Positions 1-7,518 of a stretch of 64,000 nt of DNA are shown here, one piece after another; position 1 is the first letter of the stretch; every line of letters starts with the position of its first letter. Under the pieces are notes generated by a model. It saw only the letters and a list, made by a program, of their open reading frames with translations, was not told the origin of the DNA and searched no databases. The DNA is from an uncultured Pseudomonadales bacterium (GTDB lineage Bacteria; Pseudomonadota; Gammaproteobacteria; Pseudomonadales; Cellvibrionaceae), in contig CANLTI010000011.1 in the NCBI GenBank assembly GCA_947494095.1, positions 1 to 64,000 on the forward strand, read 5' to 3'. A program made the position numbers and the translations under genes.

Positions 1-76
1 ATTGCAGGAGCATAATGTCGAGGAGAGGAAGCAGAAAACAAGTATTATTGGATAATGTATTTTTTCCTCGTCCCTT
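1..76 (+). repeat. Dispersed repeat, copy A
   Basis: About 75 bases at the window edge recur nearly unchanged at 2563-2637 (about four differences). The shared block begins ATTGCAGGAGCATAATGTCG and ends TTTTTTCCTCGTCCCT. A shorter relative lies at 23212-23263. The copy runs up to the sdhE stop codon. The part around GCAGGAGCATAA also occurs inside one of the miniature inverted-repeat elements (22735-22765), so the two families are related. The left boundary is outside the window. Confidence 0.7.
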
Positions 77-320
77 ACACTTTAATACCCGTATTATCCA
101 ATACAATACCCACAATACCCTTAAGCTCGGGGGTAGGTGGTTCTTTATGCTGCATCAGCCAGCCAAACATGTCTTGATCTTCGCAGGCCAAAAGGTCGAC
201 GTACCAGCTTTGCTCTTGCTCGTTAAGGGTTAGATAAATATTTTCTAAAAAGGGCATTAGAATCAAATCGAGCTCTAACATACCACGGCGGCTTGCCCAC
301 TTTAAGCGGTTGTATTCCAT
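75..320 (-). CDS. sdhE: FAD assembly factor SdhE
   Basis: This 81-residue protein matches the SdhE/YgfY (CptB) family in size and sequence. These small soluble proteins help attach FAD covalently to the flavoprotein subunits of succinate dehydrogenase and fumarate reductase. The family's RGxxE motif is visible at residues 12-16 (RGMLE), and the C-terminal half carries the conserved LL.CED.D...W pattern. The ATG at 320 follows a good ribosome site (GAGGTG). It is divergent from ygfZ, the usual arrangement of these two genes in gammaproteobacteria; the 122-base gap must hold both promoters. Dispersed repeat copy A abuts its stop codon. Confidence 0.93.
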   Translation of the reverse strand: MEYNRLKWASRRGMLELDLILMPFLENIYLTLNEQEQSWYVDLLACEDQDMFGWLMQHKEPPTPELKGIVGIVLDNTGIKV

Positions 321-442
321 AAAAACACCTCAATTATTGTGCCTTAGCACTTTTTACATTAATTACTGACTGTCATTGATTGCAGTATTATACGCTGTAT
401 TTGCCAGTTCAATTTACAGGCTTTATTCAATAGGTATATACC

Positions 443-1465
443 ATGACTCACCCTTGGGCGCCTTTTTTAAACCTCAATACGCCACTAATGGCCAATACCG
501 CTCACAGTGACGTCTCAAAAGAGCTGAATAACCTAGGTCTAATCCCCCTGAGTGATTACCGTATTATTACCCTTACAGGGCCCGATGCACTCGCCTTTTT
601 ACAAGGGCAATGCACCTGTGACTTCACGCTCTTGGCGCAAGGTCAGTGGTTGCGAGGCGCCCATTGCAATCCCAAAGGCCGTATGATCAGTAGTTTTACC
701 GCCGCGCAAATAGCGCCTGAGATCATTGGCCTGCGCGTACACCATAGTATTGCAAGGCAAGCGGTCGATGCGCTAAAAAAGTATTTAGTCTTTTCTAAAG
801 CCAAGTGCGCGCTTAGCGAGCGCTTAGCGGTAGGGTTAACCCATGCCACCGCCTTAGCACTCGATTTAACTGCGCCACCATTAGCCTCTCCAACCCCTCC
901 AGCCTCTCCTGTAGTGCGCACTACCGCGCACGGTTTACTGCTTGCCAATGCCAATAATAGTATTACCGAGCTCTGGCTCGAGCCCGAGCTCTGGCTCGAG
1001 CCCGAGCAGCTTCACGTATTAGTAGACCGGTTAACCCAACAAGGTATAGCGCAACCTTTACTGGCGCCGGCGCTATGGCAGCATATTATGATTACGCAGG
1101 GCATTGCTGAGGTCACCGAGCACACGACACAACGATTCTTACCCCAGGCTTTTAATTACGATACGATTGGTGCGGTAAGCTTTAAAAAGGGCTGTTATAC
1201 CGGACAAGAAATCATTGCGCGCATGCACTACAAAGGGCAAAGTAAACAGCGCCTACACCGCCTGCAAAGTCATGATATTACACTGAGCCTCGGGCAATCG
1301 TTATTTAATGCGGCAGGCAAGACCGTAGGAGAGGTGATTAACCTCAGTGGCAACCAAGTCCTTGCATGCACTAGTGCTTACTCGGGCGATGAGCCACTGC
1401 ACGTACAAAACGCAGACGATACACCGCTGACAGCCCTCGCGCTGCCCTATTCTTTAGTACAATAA
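443..1465 (+). CDS. ygfZ: Folate-binding Fe-S maintenance protein YgfZ
   Basis: A 340-residue member of the YgfZ/GcvT-like family, which binds tetrahydrofolate and supports assembly or repair of some iron-sulfur enzymes such as the tRNA thiolase MiaB. The diagnostic motif KGCYTGQE lies at residues 249-256 with the conserved cysteine at 251, after the expected N-terminal GcvT-like segment (TGPDALAFLQGQ). The length is typical. An 18-base in-frame tandem duplication at 968-1003 repeats ELWLEP, probably a recent slippage event in a surface region. The start at 443 is the first ATG; an internal ATG (MANTAHSD) is the main alternative. It is divergent from sdhE. Confidence 0.9.
   Translation: MTHPWAPFLNLNTPLMANTAHSDVSKELNNLGLIPLSDYRIITLTGPDALAFLQGQCTCDFTLLAQGQWLRGAHCNPKGRMISSFTAAQIAPEIIGLRVHHSIARQAVDALKKYLVFSKAKCALSERLAVGLTHATALALDLTAPPLASPTPPASPVVRTTAHGLLLANANNSITELWLEPELWLEPEQLHVLVDRLTQQGIAQPLLAPALWQHIMITQGIAEVTEHTTQRFLPQAFNYDTIGAVSFKKGCYTGQEIIARMHYKGQSKQRLHRLQSHDITLSLGQSLFNAAGKTVGEVINLSGNQVLACTSAYSGDEPLHVQNADDTPLTALALPYSLVQ
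968..1003 (+). repeat. 18-bp in-frame tandem duplication in ygfZ
   Basis: Two adjacent identical copies of GAGCTCTGGCTCGAGCCC, encoding ELWLEP twice. Because the unit is a multiple of three, copy-number changes alter length without breaking the frame. Confidence 0.9.
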
Positions 1466-1560
1466 CAACCGCTCAATTCACAGAGAAGGGCGCTTAAGTA
1501 CTGCAACAACACCAGCTGTGCTATACCTTAAGAGAGCGACAATTCTTTTGAGGGAGCACA

Positions 1561-2412
1561 ATGTCTATTCAGTCACTATCACCGATATCGCGAAAGGTTT
1601 ATAAAGCGATATGTGACGCCATTGAGGCCGATAAACTCGTCTTACCTACCATGCCAGAGATGGCTATTAAGGTACGTGATGCTACCGATGATCCGGAAAC
1701 CGACATCAAAAAGCTTTCTGGGATTATTGGCCATGATGCCGCGCTGACCGCACGCATCATTAAGGTGGCTAACAGCGCCCTATACCGAGGCAGTAAAGAT
1801 ATAGAAGACCTCAATATGGCGCTTATGCGCTTAGGCCTCGCCACTACCTCATCGCTAGCCATTGGCTTGGCCATGGAGCAAATGTTCCAAGCCACTACTG
1901 ATATGGTTGATCAGCGCTTACGCCAAGTGTGGACGAGCTCTTCGGAGATGGCTGGCATGTGCAGTATGATTTGTAAGTTTCAAACCAAGCTGCGCCCTGA
2001 TATGGCCACTCTAGCAGGCCTGACTCACAAAATTGGTGTACTGCCCATTTTGCAATTTGCCGAGCACTTTCCTGCATTATTACGCGACGGCATGACACTC
2101 GACGGGATTATTCAAGAAATACACAGCTTACTCGGCGCTAAAATATTAACCGAATGGTCCTTCCCTTCAGAGATACGCAATGTCCCTAGCAGCCACCTAG
2201 ACTTTGGCCGCATGGTAGCTAAAGCTGACTACTCGGATATTGTGACTGTAGCAATGCTGCAAAATATGGCTGCCAATGGTCAGCGCTACGGCGACCTAGA
2301 CTACAGCACGGTCACAGCATTCGACCGTTTAGGCCTAGATTTTGACATAGAATCTGCGATGGCTGAAGGCGTTAACGAGGATATAGCTGACGCCATTAAA
2401 CTGTTCAAATAA
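1561..2412 (+). CDS. HDOD-domain signalling protein
   Basis: A 283-residue single-domain HDOD protein, a degenerate HD-superfamily fold used in bacterial signal transduction without known hydrolase activity. The N-terminal part shows the family pattern LPTMPEMAIKV followed by IIGHDAALTARIIKVANSA, typical of HDOD residues about 30-75. There is no GGDEF, EAL or receiver domain and no signal peptide, so it is a stand-alone cytoplasmic protein. The ATG is preceded by GAGGGAGCACA, a good ribosome site. It follows ygfZ by 95 bases and may be co-transcribed. A GC hairpin (2540-2553, GGGGC / GCCCC) follows it. The specific pathway cannot be read from the sequence. Confidence 0.85.
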   Translation: MSIQSLSPISRKVYKAICDAIEADKLVLPTMPEMAIKVRDATDDPETDIKKLSGIIGHDAALTARIIKVANSALYRGSKDIEDLNMALMRLGLATTSSLAIGLAMEQMFQATTDMVDQRLRQVWTSSSEMAGMCSMICKFQTKLRPDMATLAGLTHKIGVLPILQFAEHFPALLRDGMTLDGIIQEIHSLLGAKILTEWSFPSEIRNVPSSHLDFGRMVAKADYSDIVTVAMLQNMAANGQRYGDLDYSTVTAFDRLGLDFDIESAMAEGVNEDIADAIKLFK

Positions 2413-2562
2413 GCTTATTACAGATAGGCTTAGGGGCGAGGCAATAATAGTTTGTCCAATTAGACGTAGCTTTCTGCTTTCTCGGCAAGGCGCTCGAAGG
2501 GGCGCATGCTGGGGCATGTAACGCTTTGAGCAACGCATCGGGGCAGGAGCCCCTTATTAGAC

Positions 2563-2637
2563 ATTGCAGGAGCATAATGTCGAGGAGAAGAAGCAGAAAA
2601 CACGTATTATTGGATCATGTATTTTTTCCTCGTCCCT
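2563..2637 (+). repeat. Dispersed repeat, copy B
   Basis: Near-identical to the first 75 bases of the window and in the same orientation. Copies A and B therefore bracket the sdhE-ygfZ-HDOD block as direct repeats about 2.5 kb apart. Confidence 0.85.
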
Positions 2638-2667
2638 AAAGTCACTGATAGCACTACTCATAACGCC

Positions 2668-2708
2668 AAAGCCCTTTGTATGGTTACACGCCCTACAAAG
2701 GGCTTTTT
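2668..2708 (+). terminator. Hairpin terminator
   Basis: AAAGCCCTTTGTA (2668-2680) pairs with TACAAAGGGCTTT (2694-2706) and is followed by more T residues. It is placed to stop transcription reading out of the HDOD gene. Confidence 0.6.
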
Positions 2709-2844
2709 AGGGAGTAGGCCACTAAAGAGCCCCCTTAAAAGTATTGTTACAAAAAAGTTAGAAATTAACTGTAAGAACCCTGTCACACTAGCGACTAATA
2801 CAACAAAGGCTCAATCAGCAAGGCCTAATAGCTCTCGAAGTCAC

Positions 2845-2942
2845 AGCGGCTTTGCCTATATCGGCAGCCAAGCCCGGCATCGCTTGCCAAGCTCAGCAGT
2901 ATACTTGATACGCTCAGCAGTACGGCTGACAACAAAGCCGCT
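2845..2942. repeat. Long-range inverted repeat upstream of hvfA
   Basis: AGCGGCTTTG (2845-2854) is the exact reverse complement of CAAAGCCGCT (2933-2942). The roughly 78-base interior holds a partial direct repeat (GCTCAGCAGTA / GCTCAGCAGTA at about 2891 and 2912). It could be a relic of a mobile element or a structured leader; nothing decides between these. Confidence 0.4.
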
Positions 2943-3063
2943 ATTAAGCTTAGAGTCAGCTAAGCGCACTACACTTGATCATGCGCCATAGAACTTTTTA
3001 CGCAAACAAGAGCCATAGGCTCACCCAATTTTACGTTGAATATCTATTAATAAGGTACTTATT

Positions 3064-3429
3064 ATGAACAAGCAAATCAAAAACGTCACTATTAGCTCAG
3101 CTGTTGCCATTGTTCTTGCCGCCGGTAACGTTAGCGCCACCGAAAACCCCTTTAGCGCCACAGCCTTACAAAGTGGTTACCAAGTTGCCGCAGCAGAAGG
3201 GACCTGTGGTGGTGACGCTAAAAAAGCAGACGGCAAATGTGGCGAAGCTAAGTGTGGCGCTGAAGCAGCCAAATCACACAAAAAAGCTGACGGCAAATGC
3301 GGCGAAGGTAAGTGTGGTGGCGATGCAGCCACATCAGACAAAAAAGCCGAAGGCAAATGTGGCGGCGACGCTAAAAAAACCAGCAAAAAAGCTGACGGCA
3401 AATGTGGTGAAGGTAAATGTGGTGGCTAA
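3064..3429 (+). CDS. hvfA: HvfA-type secreted Cys-rich RiPP precursor
   Basis: A 121-residue precursor with a Sec signal peptide (cleavage likely after VSA, residue 25) and a C-terminal region of repeated KCG units. Eight cysteines are all in CG contexts: three EGKCG, three DGKCG, one EAKCG and one EGTCG, spaced by KKA-rich linkers. EGKCG repeats are the substrate signature of MNIO (DUF692) enzymes, which convert such cysteines to oxazolone/thioamide or thiooxazole groups that bind copper in the HvfA and bufferin families. The modifying enzymes follow directly. The start has AAGGT upstream. The exact modification and metal are inferred from the family; DGKCG variants may or may not be modified. 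Confidence 0.9.
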   Translation: MNKQIKNVTISSAVAIVLAAGNVSATENPFSATALQSGYQVAAAEGTCGGDAKKADGKCGEAKCGAEAAKSHKKADGKCGEGKCGGDAATSDKKAEGKCGGDAKKTSKKADGKCGEGKCGG

Positions 3430-3450
3430 GCGCTGCTAGCATCGCCGATT

Positions 3451-3477
3451 AGCAGGCACCTTGCGTGCCTGCTTTTT
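3451..3477 (+). terminator. Attenuating terminator after hvfA
   Basis: GCAGGCAC (3452-3459), loop CTTGC, GTGCCTGC (3465-3472), then TTTTT: a canonical intrinsic terminator between precursor and enzymes. Partial read-through would give many precursor transcripts per enzyme transcript, a common arrangement in peptide operons. Confidence 0.85.
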
Positions 3478-3521
3478 ACTAGCTTTTCCCCTCTTACAAC
3501 AGCCACTTAACACTGTATTTT

Positions 3522-4418
3522 ATGAAAGAAATTCTCACTCAAAAACACCCTATCACCAAGCAATCACCGAGCGGAGCGGGCCTAGGCTTTAGGCGCGAAA
3601 TGCTTGATGAACTCAAAGCCGGCGACTTAAGTGGCATCGACTTTTTTGAGCTGGCCCCCGAAAACTGGCTGGGTTTAGGTGGTCGCTATGCCAGTGATTT
3701 ACGCAGCTTTACTGAGCGCTTTAATTTTGTGTGTCACGGTTTATCATTGTCGATTGGCAGTGCCTCAGAGCTAGATACTCAATTGTTACGCAATATTAAA
3801 GGGTTTATGAAGCACCACAACATCAGCTTATACACCGAACATTTATCGTGGTGCTCTGATGATGGTCATCTTTATGACCTACTGCCTATCCCCTGTACAC
3901 ATGAAGCAGTTAAATGGGTAGCCGATAGAATCAAGCAAGCGCAAGACATTCTAGAGATGCCAATTGGCATCGAAAACGCCTCTTATTATTTTGCCCCAGA
4001 AGGCGCGCAAATGCGCGAAGAAGAATTCATCAGCGCAGTGGTACAAGAGTCTGGCTGCATGCTGCACTTAGATGTTAATAACATTTATGTAAACAGCCAA
4101 AATTTTGGCTTTGATGCACATAACTACTTAAAAGCCTTACCTCTTGATAAGACCTGCTATTTACATGTGGCTGGCCATTACGTAGAGCCCGATGGCTTCA
4201 TTGTGGATACCCACGGTGCCGATGTCATCGACCCCGTCTGGGAGCTACTAAAGCAAGCCTATCAGCTCATTCCTAATGCGCCAACCATGCCTACATGCCT
4301 AGAGCGAGACTTTAACTTCCCAAGCCTTAATCAGCTGCAACAAGAGCTCAACCATATTAAACACTTACAAAGCCAAGCACCTAAGGTATCACAATCCATT
4401 ATTAGCGCGGCTCAATAG
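3522..4418 (+). CDS. hvfB: HvfB-type MNIO (DUF692) peptide-modifying enzyme
   Basis: A 298-residue DUF692 protein, now called multinuclear non-heme iron-dependent oxidative enzymes. These TIM-barrel enzymes use two or three iron ions to oxidise cysteine (or other residues) in RiPP precursors. Visible family landmarks are GAGLGFRREM near the N-terminus, FFELAPENW, CHGLSLSIG, TEHLSW, PIGIENASYY, LHLDVNNIYVNS and YLHVAGHY, together giving the His, Glu, Asp and Asn residues expected to bind iron. It follows hvfA by 92 bases and is 8 bases from hvfC. No clear ribosome site precedes ATG 3522, but the preceding sequence allows no better start. Confidence 0.93.
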   Translation: MKEILTQKHPITKQSPSGAGLGFRREMLDELKAGDLSGIDFFELAPENWLGLGGRYASDLRSFTERFNFVCHGLSLSIGSASELDTQLLRNIKGFMKHHNISLYTEHLSWCSDDGHLYDLLPIPCTHEAVKWVADRIKQAQDILEMPIGIENASYYFAPEGAQMREEEFISAVVQESGCMLHLDVNNIYVNSQNFGFDAHNYLKALPLDKTCYLHVAGHYVEPDGFIVDTHGADVIDPVWELLKQAYQLIPNAPTMPTCLERDFNFPSLNQLQQELNHIKHLQSQAPKVSQSIISAAQ

Positions 4419-4426
4419 AGGCTACT

Positions 4427-5203
4427 ATGACGCAATTTAGCCCTAAGGCCCCTAAAGGTTTAGTTGATTTTCAGTCAAGTTACGGTAAGTACCTACGTCA
4501 ACCTAACGCAAGCCAAAAACCTAAAAACATTCCCGCTCGTGCTAGCAAAATTTATGAAGAGTTATTTTTTAATAATATTTGTGGTTTTATTAGCAACTGT
4601 TTTCCTGTCGCTAAAAGCTTATTTACCGCTGATCAATGGCTTAGCTTTAGCCGTGCTTTTTTTAATGACTGGCGCTGCCATACCCCTTATTTTAGCGAGA
4701 TCCCTAAAGAGTTTGTGAACTACATCAAGCAAGGCAAACACACATTACGCTTACCTCCTTGGTTTTGTGAGCTTATTGAGTATGAATGGCTAGAGCTAGA
4801 AGTGGATATTTGCAATGCGGTGCCACTCAAGGCCCCAACAGCACAAGCCAAAAGCCAATCAGCCCAAAGTAGCACGCTGTACGTCAACCCCACACTTCGC
4901 AACCGCACCTTTGAATGGCCAGTACACACCATAAGCCCCGATTGCATACCCGATACACCAGAAACTACTTTTTTAGCCATATACCGCGACCAAACCCACC
5001 GCGTACAGTTTATGGCCATGAATGCCATGACCTGCGCACTGCTCGAAATAATAACCAAACAGCCAAGCACCGCAAAGCACGCACTACTACAATTAGCAGA
5101 AGCTATTAATCACCCTGACCCAGCTCAAATAGTCGCCTTCGGAAACCCAATAATTGACGATTTTTTACAGCGCGGCATGCTCATTAGCATGCACCCAACT
5201 TAG
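4427..5203 (+). CDS. hvfC: HvfC-type partner protein (DUF2063 domain)
   Basis: A 258-residue protein whose first 100 residues match the DUF2063 family (annotated as putative DNA-binding, but in MNIO clusters it is the substrate-recognition partner of the DUF692 enzyme). The signature FQSSYGKYLRQP, then Y.ELFFNNI and FNDWRCHTPYFSEIPKEF, is clear. The rest is a winged-helix-like C-terminal half typical of HvfC/BufC. The start has GAGG seven bases upstream and lies 8 bases after the hvfB stop, so the two are translated together and probably form a complex. Confidence 0.9.
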   Translation: MTQFSPKAPKGLVDFQSSYGKYLRQPNASQKPKNIPARASKIYEELFFNNICGFISNCFPVAKSLFTADQWLSFSRAFFNDWRCHTPYFSEIPKEFVNYIKQGKHTLRLPPWFCELIEYEWLELEVDICNAVPLKAPTAQAKSQSAQSSTLYVNPTLRNRTFEWPVHTISPDCIPDTPETTFLAIYRDQTHRVQFMAMNAMTCALLEIITKQPSTAKHALLQLAEAINHPDPAQIVAFGNPIIDDFLQRGMLISMHPT

Positions 5204-5253
5204 TCGCCTACACGCCAGTCACCCTTAAATCACTCCTTAACCTGAGCCAAGCT

Positions 5254-5907
5254 ATGAATAAAATACTCGGTCTAAGTCGTTGCGCCCAACAACTGCTCGA
5301 TAAAACACGCAAGGCAGACTTTTTAGCGCCGCTTTTTTTACGTCTTTACCTTGCCCCTATTTTTATTTCGGCAGGCTTCAATAAACTCAATAGCTTTGAA
5401 AGCACAGTGGCGTGGTTTGGTAATAGTGACTGGGGCTTAGGTTTACCGGCTCCTTTTTTGATGGCTTTGTTAGCGACTGCCACCGAAATTATTGGCGGAT
5501 TCGCCTTGTTACTCGGCGTCGCAACACGCTGGTTTGCAGGCCCCTTAATGTTCACAATGATTATTGCTGCAACAACAGCGCACTGGGGTAACGGCTGGTA
5601 TGCCATAGCCCCCTCAAGCACACAAACGAGCATGTCTAACGTGCTTGCTCCCATCGGGTTCCCAGGAGCTGAGGCTAGCTTACAAAATAGTGAAGAGGTC
5701 GGTGCAAGGCTAGGAGCGGCTAAAGAGCTATTACGTGAAAATGGTAATTATGAATGGCTAACCGAAACGGGTAATTTTGTTGTACTAAATAACGGCATTG
5801 AGTTTGCTATAACTTATCTTATTATGCTACTTGCACTATTTTTTATGGGTGCTGGCCGTTACGTCAGCATAGATTATTGGGTCAGAAGAAAGCTTAACCC
5901 AGCTTAG
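5254..5907 (+). CDS. hvfD: DoxX-family membrane protein of the MNIO cluster
   Basis: A 217-residue integral membrane protein of the DoxX family. Four hydrophobic segments are visible: LFLRLYLAPIFISAG (about residue 28), FLMALLATATEIIGGFALLLG, FAGPLMFTMIIAATTAHW and YLIMLLALFFMGAG near the C-terminus. A periplasmic or cytosolic insert of about 60 residues lies between the third and fourth. DoxX proteins commonly close HvfABC and bufferin operons, where they are thought to supply redox or transport support for peptide maturation; the exact job is unknown. Gene name by position. It is the last gene before a strong terminator. Confidence 0.85.
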   Translation: MNKILGLSRCAQQLLDKTRKADFLAPLFLRLYLAPIFISAGFNKLNSFESTVAWFGNSDWGLGLPAPFLMALLATATEIIGGFALLLGVATRWFAGPLMFTMIIAATTAHWGNGWYAIAPSSTQTSMSNVLAPIGFPGAEASLQNSEEVGARLGAAKELLRENGNYEWLTETGNFVVLNNGIEFAITYLIMLLALFFMGAGRYVSIDYWVRRKLNPA

Positions 5908-5974
5908 CGCTGAGGCTAAGCCAACAAAAACCCATGATCTCAAGTAACAATTTGCCATAATCAATCATTGACTG

Positions 5975-6000
5975 GGCCGCTAAAAATAGCGGCCTTTTTT
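5975..6000 (+). terminator. Terminator of the hvf operon
   Basis: GGCCGCTA, loop AAAA, TAGCGGCC, then six T. The left arm is part of a 19-base stretch (AATCATTGACTGGGCCGCT) identical to the core of the miniature inverted-repeat elements found elsewhere in the window. Confidence 0.9.
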
Positions 6001-6018
6001 ATGAGTGACTCTTAACCT

Positions 6019-7308
6019 TTATTTTTGAGTTCTGGCTTTAATTTCATGTTTTTGAAGGACCAAAATATGCTCAAAAAAGTTTGGCGCCATGCCAGGCTTC
6101 ATAATAAAACTACTTTCATAGCTGGCATCGCCTAATATTTTGAGCAAGCGAATAGCCGTTAGTGGTAGATGAGTACTATTGTAGTCTTGCAGTTCAGGTA
6201 AATGCAGTGTTTGAATATTTTTAATGTAGTATTTATCGGGTGCCGTAGGCTGAGTGTAACCGGCATAAATAACCACATGAATTTTTGTACCCTCATGAAT
6301 ATGCGGCAATAAGCGCTCTTTTAAGGCAACCAACTGCTCTTGCGTACAATACCCTAACAAGCCCCAAGCAAAAATAACATCAAACTTTTCATCGGGCTCA
6401 CAGTTTAATAGTGACTCATTCACTCGAATTTCTTCAGGAGTGATATTATTTTTAAGGTCATCATATAATTGTGCAAACACAACATGACTAGAGAAATTAT
6501 TATAAAATTCTAAATTTGTCGCAATATTAGCCCCTAAATCTAAAATACGCGGCTGCTCTATATACGCTAAATGATCGCACAGTACCTCCAAGGCATAAGA
6601 GCGATGCGGCTCGCCCGGCAAAGACTTTGTATCAACTTCTGGCATATCCAGTTTAGCACTATGGCGCAGCACATTTTTTTTAGAGGGCAAAAAACGAAAA
6701 ACATCTTCGCTGACGCCAATAGGCATGCCGCTTTGCTGAGTAAAACAAGTATCGAGATGATAAAATGGTAAATTGCGCACCAAGTCGGGTAAGCTATGCG
6801 GTGCCCGTATAGCCACTTGATGACGGTCGATCAGTGTTTTAACTTCGTGATCGCTAACTATTTGAAACTGCACAGGCATCAATGGCGACTGATCAATATA
6901 GCGCACACTGTGCAATAAACTATTATCGTGGCAAAAGTGCCCCAACATCTCCATTAGCCACTCAATGGCTTCTAAATCTAAAAAGCTAAATAGGTCCCAC
7001 GTCAGTACCACATCAAATTTTTCATGGCTGCGAAACCCACTTAAATACCCTTCAAGCTGTGCCCGAATAGTCTTAGGGTCGTGCGACTCTACGGGGCCTG
7101 AAACCTGATCAGCCACAAACTGGCTAATATTTTCAAAGCGCACCGTACACCCTTTACGCATAAAAAAATTAAAACTTGCCGCCGATGCGGAGCCCAAATC
7201 GAGTACACGACGACTACTATTAGTATTTAAAGCTTGCGCGATAAATGTAATGCCTGGATAACGATATTTGGCATCTTTATTTTGTGAAGCATTCAAAGCT
7301 GTAACCAT
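6019..7308 (-). CDS. Protein with two methyltransferase-like domains, function unknown
   Basis: About 430 residues, cytoplasmic, with no signal peptide. Two class I methyltransferase-like Rossmann cores appear in tandem: RVLDLGSASAASFNFF about 35 residues in, and RILDLGANIATNLEFY about 255 residues in, each followed later by FDVVLTWDLFSFL or FDVIFAWGLLGY at the strand-4 position. The SAM-binding glycine loop is reduced (LGSAS, LGANI instead of GxGxG), so one or both halves may not be catalytic. An internal duplication is the simplest origin. ATG 7308 has AGAGA upstream; a TTG two codons earlier is possible. It is monocistronic, between ppc and the hvf operon. I do not recognise a specific substrate. 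Confidence 0.7.
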   Translation of the reverse strand: MVTALNASQNKDAKYRYPGITFIAQALNTNSSRRVLDLGSASAASFNFFMRKGCTVRFENISQFVADQVSGPVESHDPKTIRAQLEGYLSGFRSHEKFDVVLTWDLFSFLDLEAIEWLMEMLGHFCHDNSLLHSVRYIDQSPLMPVQFQIVSDHEVKTLIDRHQVAIRAPHSLPDLVRNLPFYHLDTCFTQQSGMPIGVSEDVFRFLPSKKNVLRHSAKLDMPEVDTKSLPGEPHRSYALEVLCDHLAYIEQPRILDLGANIATNLEFYNNFSSHVVFAQLYDDLKNNITPEEIRVNESLLNCEPDEKFDVIFAWGLLGYCTQEQLVALKERLLPHIHEGTKIHVVIYAGYTQPTAPDKYYIKNIQTLHLPELQDYNSTHLPLTAIRLLKILGDASYESSFIMKPGMAPNFFEHILVLQKHEIKARTQK

Positions 7309-7435
7309 GGTCAAGTCTCTTGCGGATAGCCGAGCAACAAACCATGTGCTTCGTCCATCATCTCCTAAACCGATTGAATTTAGGGGTTTTTAGGTATTAT
7401 TTAAAGCGTTGTATTCAGTATTTACATCCTTTAAA

Positions 7436-7460
7436 AATAAAAAAGGCGCTATCTAGCGCC
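7436..7460 (-). terminator. Terminator of ppc
   Basis: On the minus strand GGCGCT, loop AGAT, AGCGCC, then a run of T: a standard intrinsic terminator about 60 bases beyond the ppc stop. Confidence 0.85.
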
Positions 7461-7518
7461 CTTTACTAGTATGCAGGCTAAAGCCTAATACTAGGTATCT
7501 CAGTGATCACAAGGTTTA

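Larger units (their letters stand above)
2413..3063. other. Repeat-rich intergenic region, no convincing gene
   Basis: This 651-base gap contains a short GC hairpin (2540-2553), repeat copy B, a terminator-like hairpin (2668-2708) and a long-range inverted repeat (2845-2942). The only open frame of note (2617-2991) begins inside the repeat and has low-complexity, family-less content, so it is not annotated. The last 100 bases must hold the promoter of the modified-peptide cluster; AAGGT sits a few bases before its ATG. Confidence 0.7.

Noticed and set aside
2617-2991. 124-codon open frame on the plus strand
   Set aside because: It begins inside dispersed repeat B, crosses a terminator hairpin and a long inverted repeat, and its translation has no domain-like pattern.
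3104-3439. 111-codon open frame inside hvfA in another phase
   Set aside because: It is produced by the Lys/Cys/Gly codon repeats of hvfA; only the hvfA frame has a signal peptide and ribosome site.
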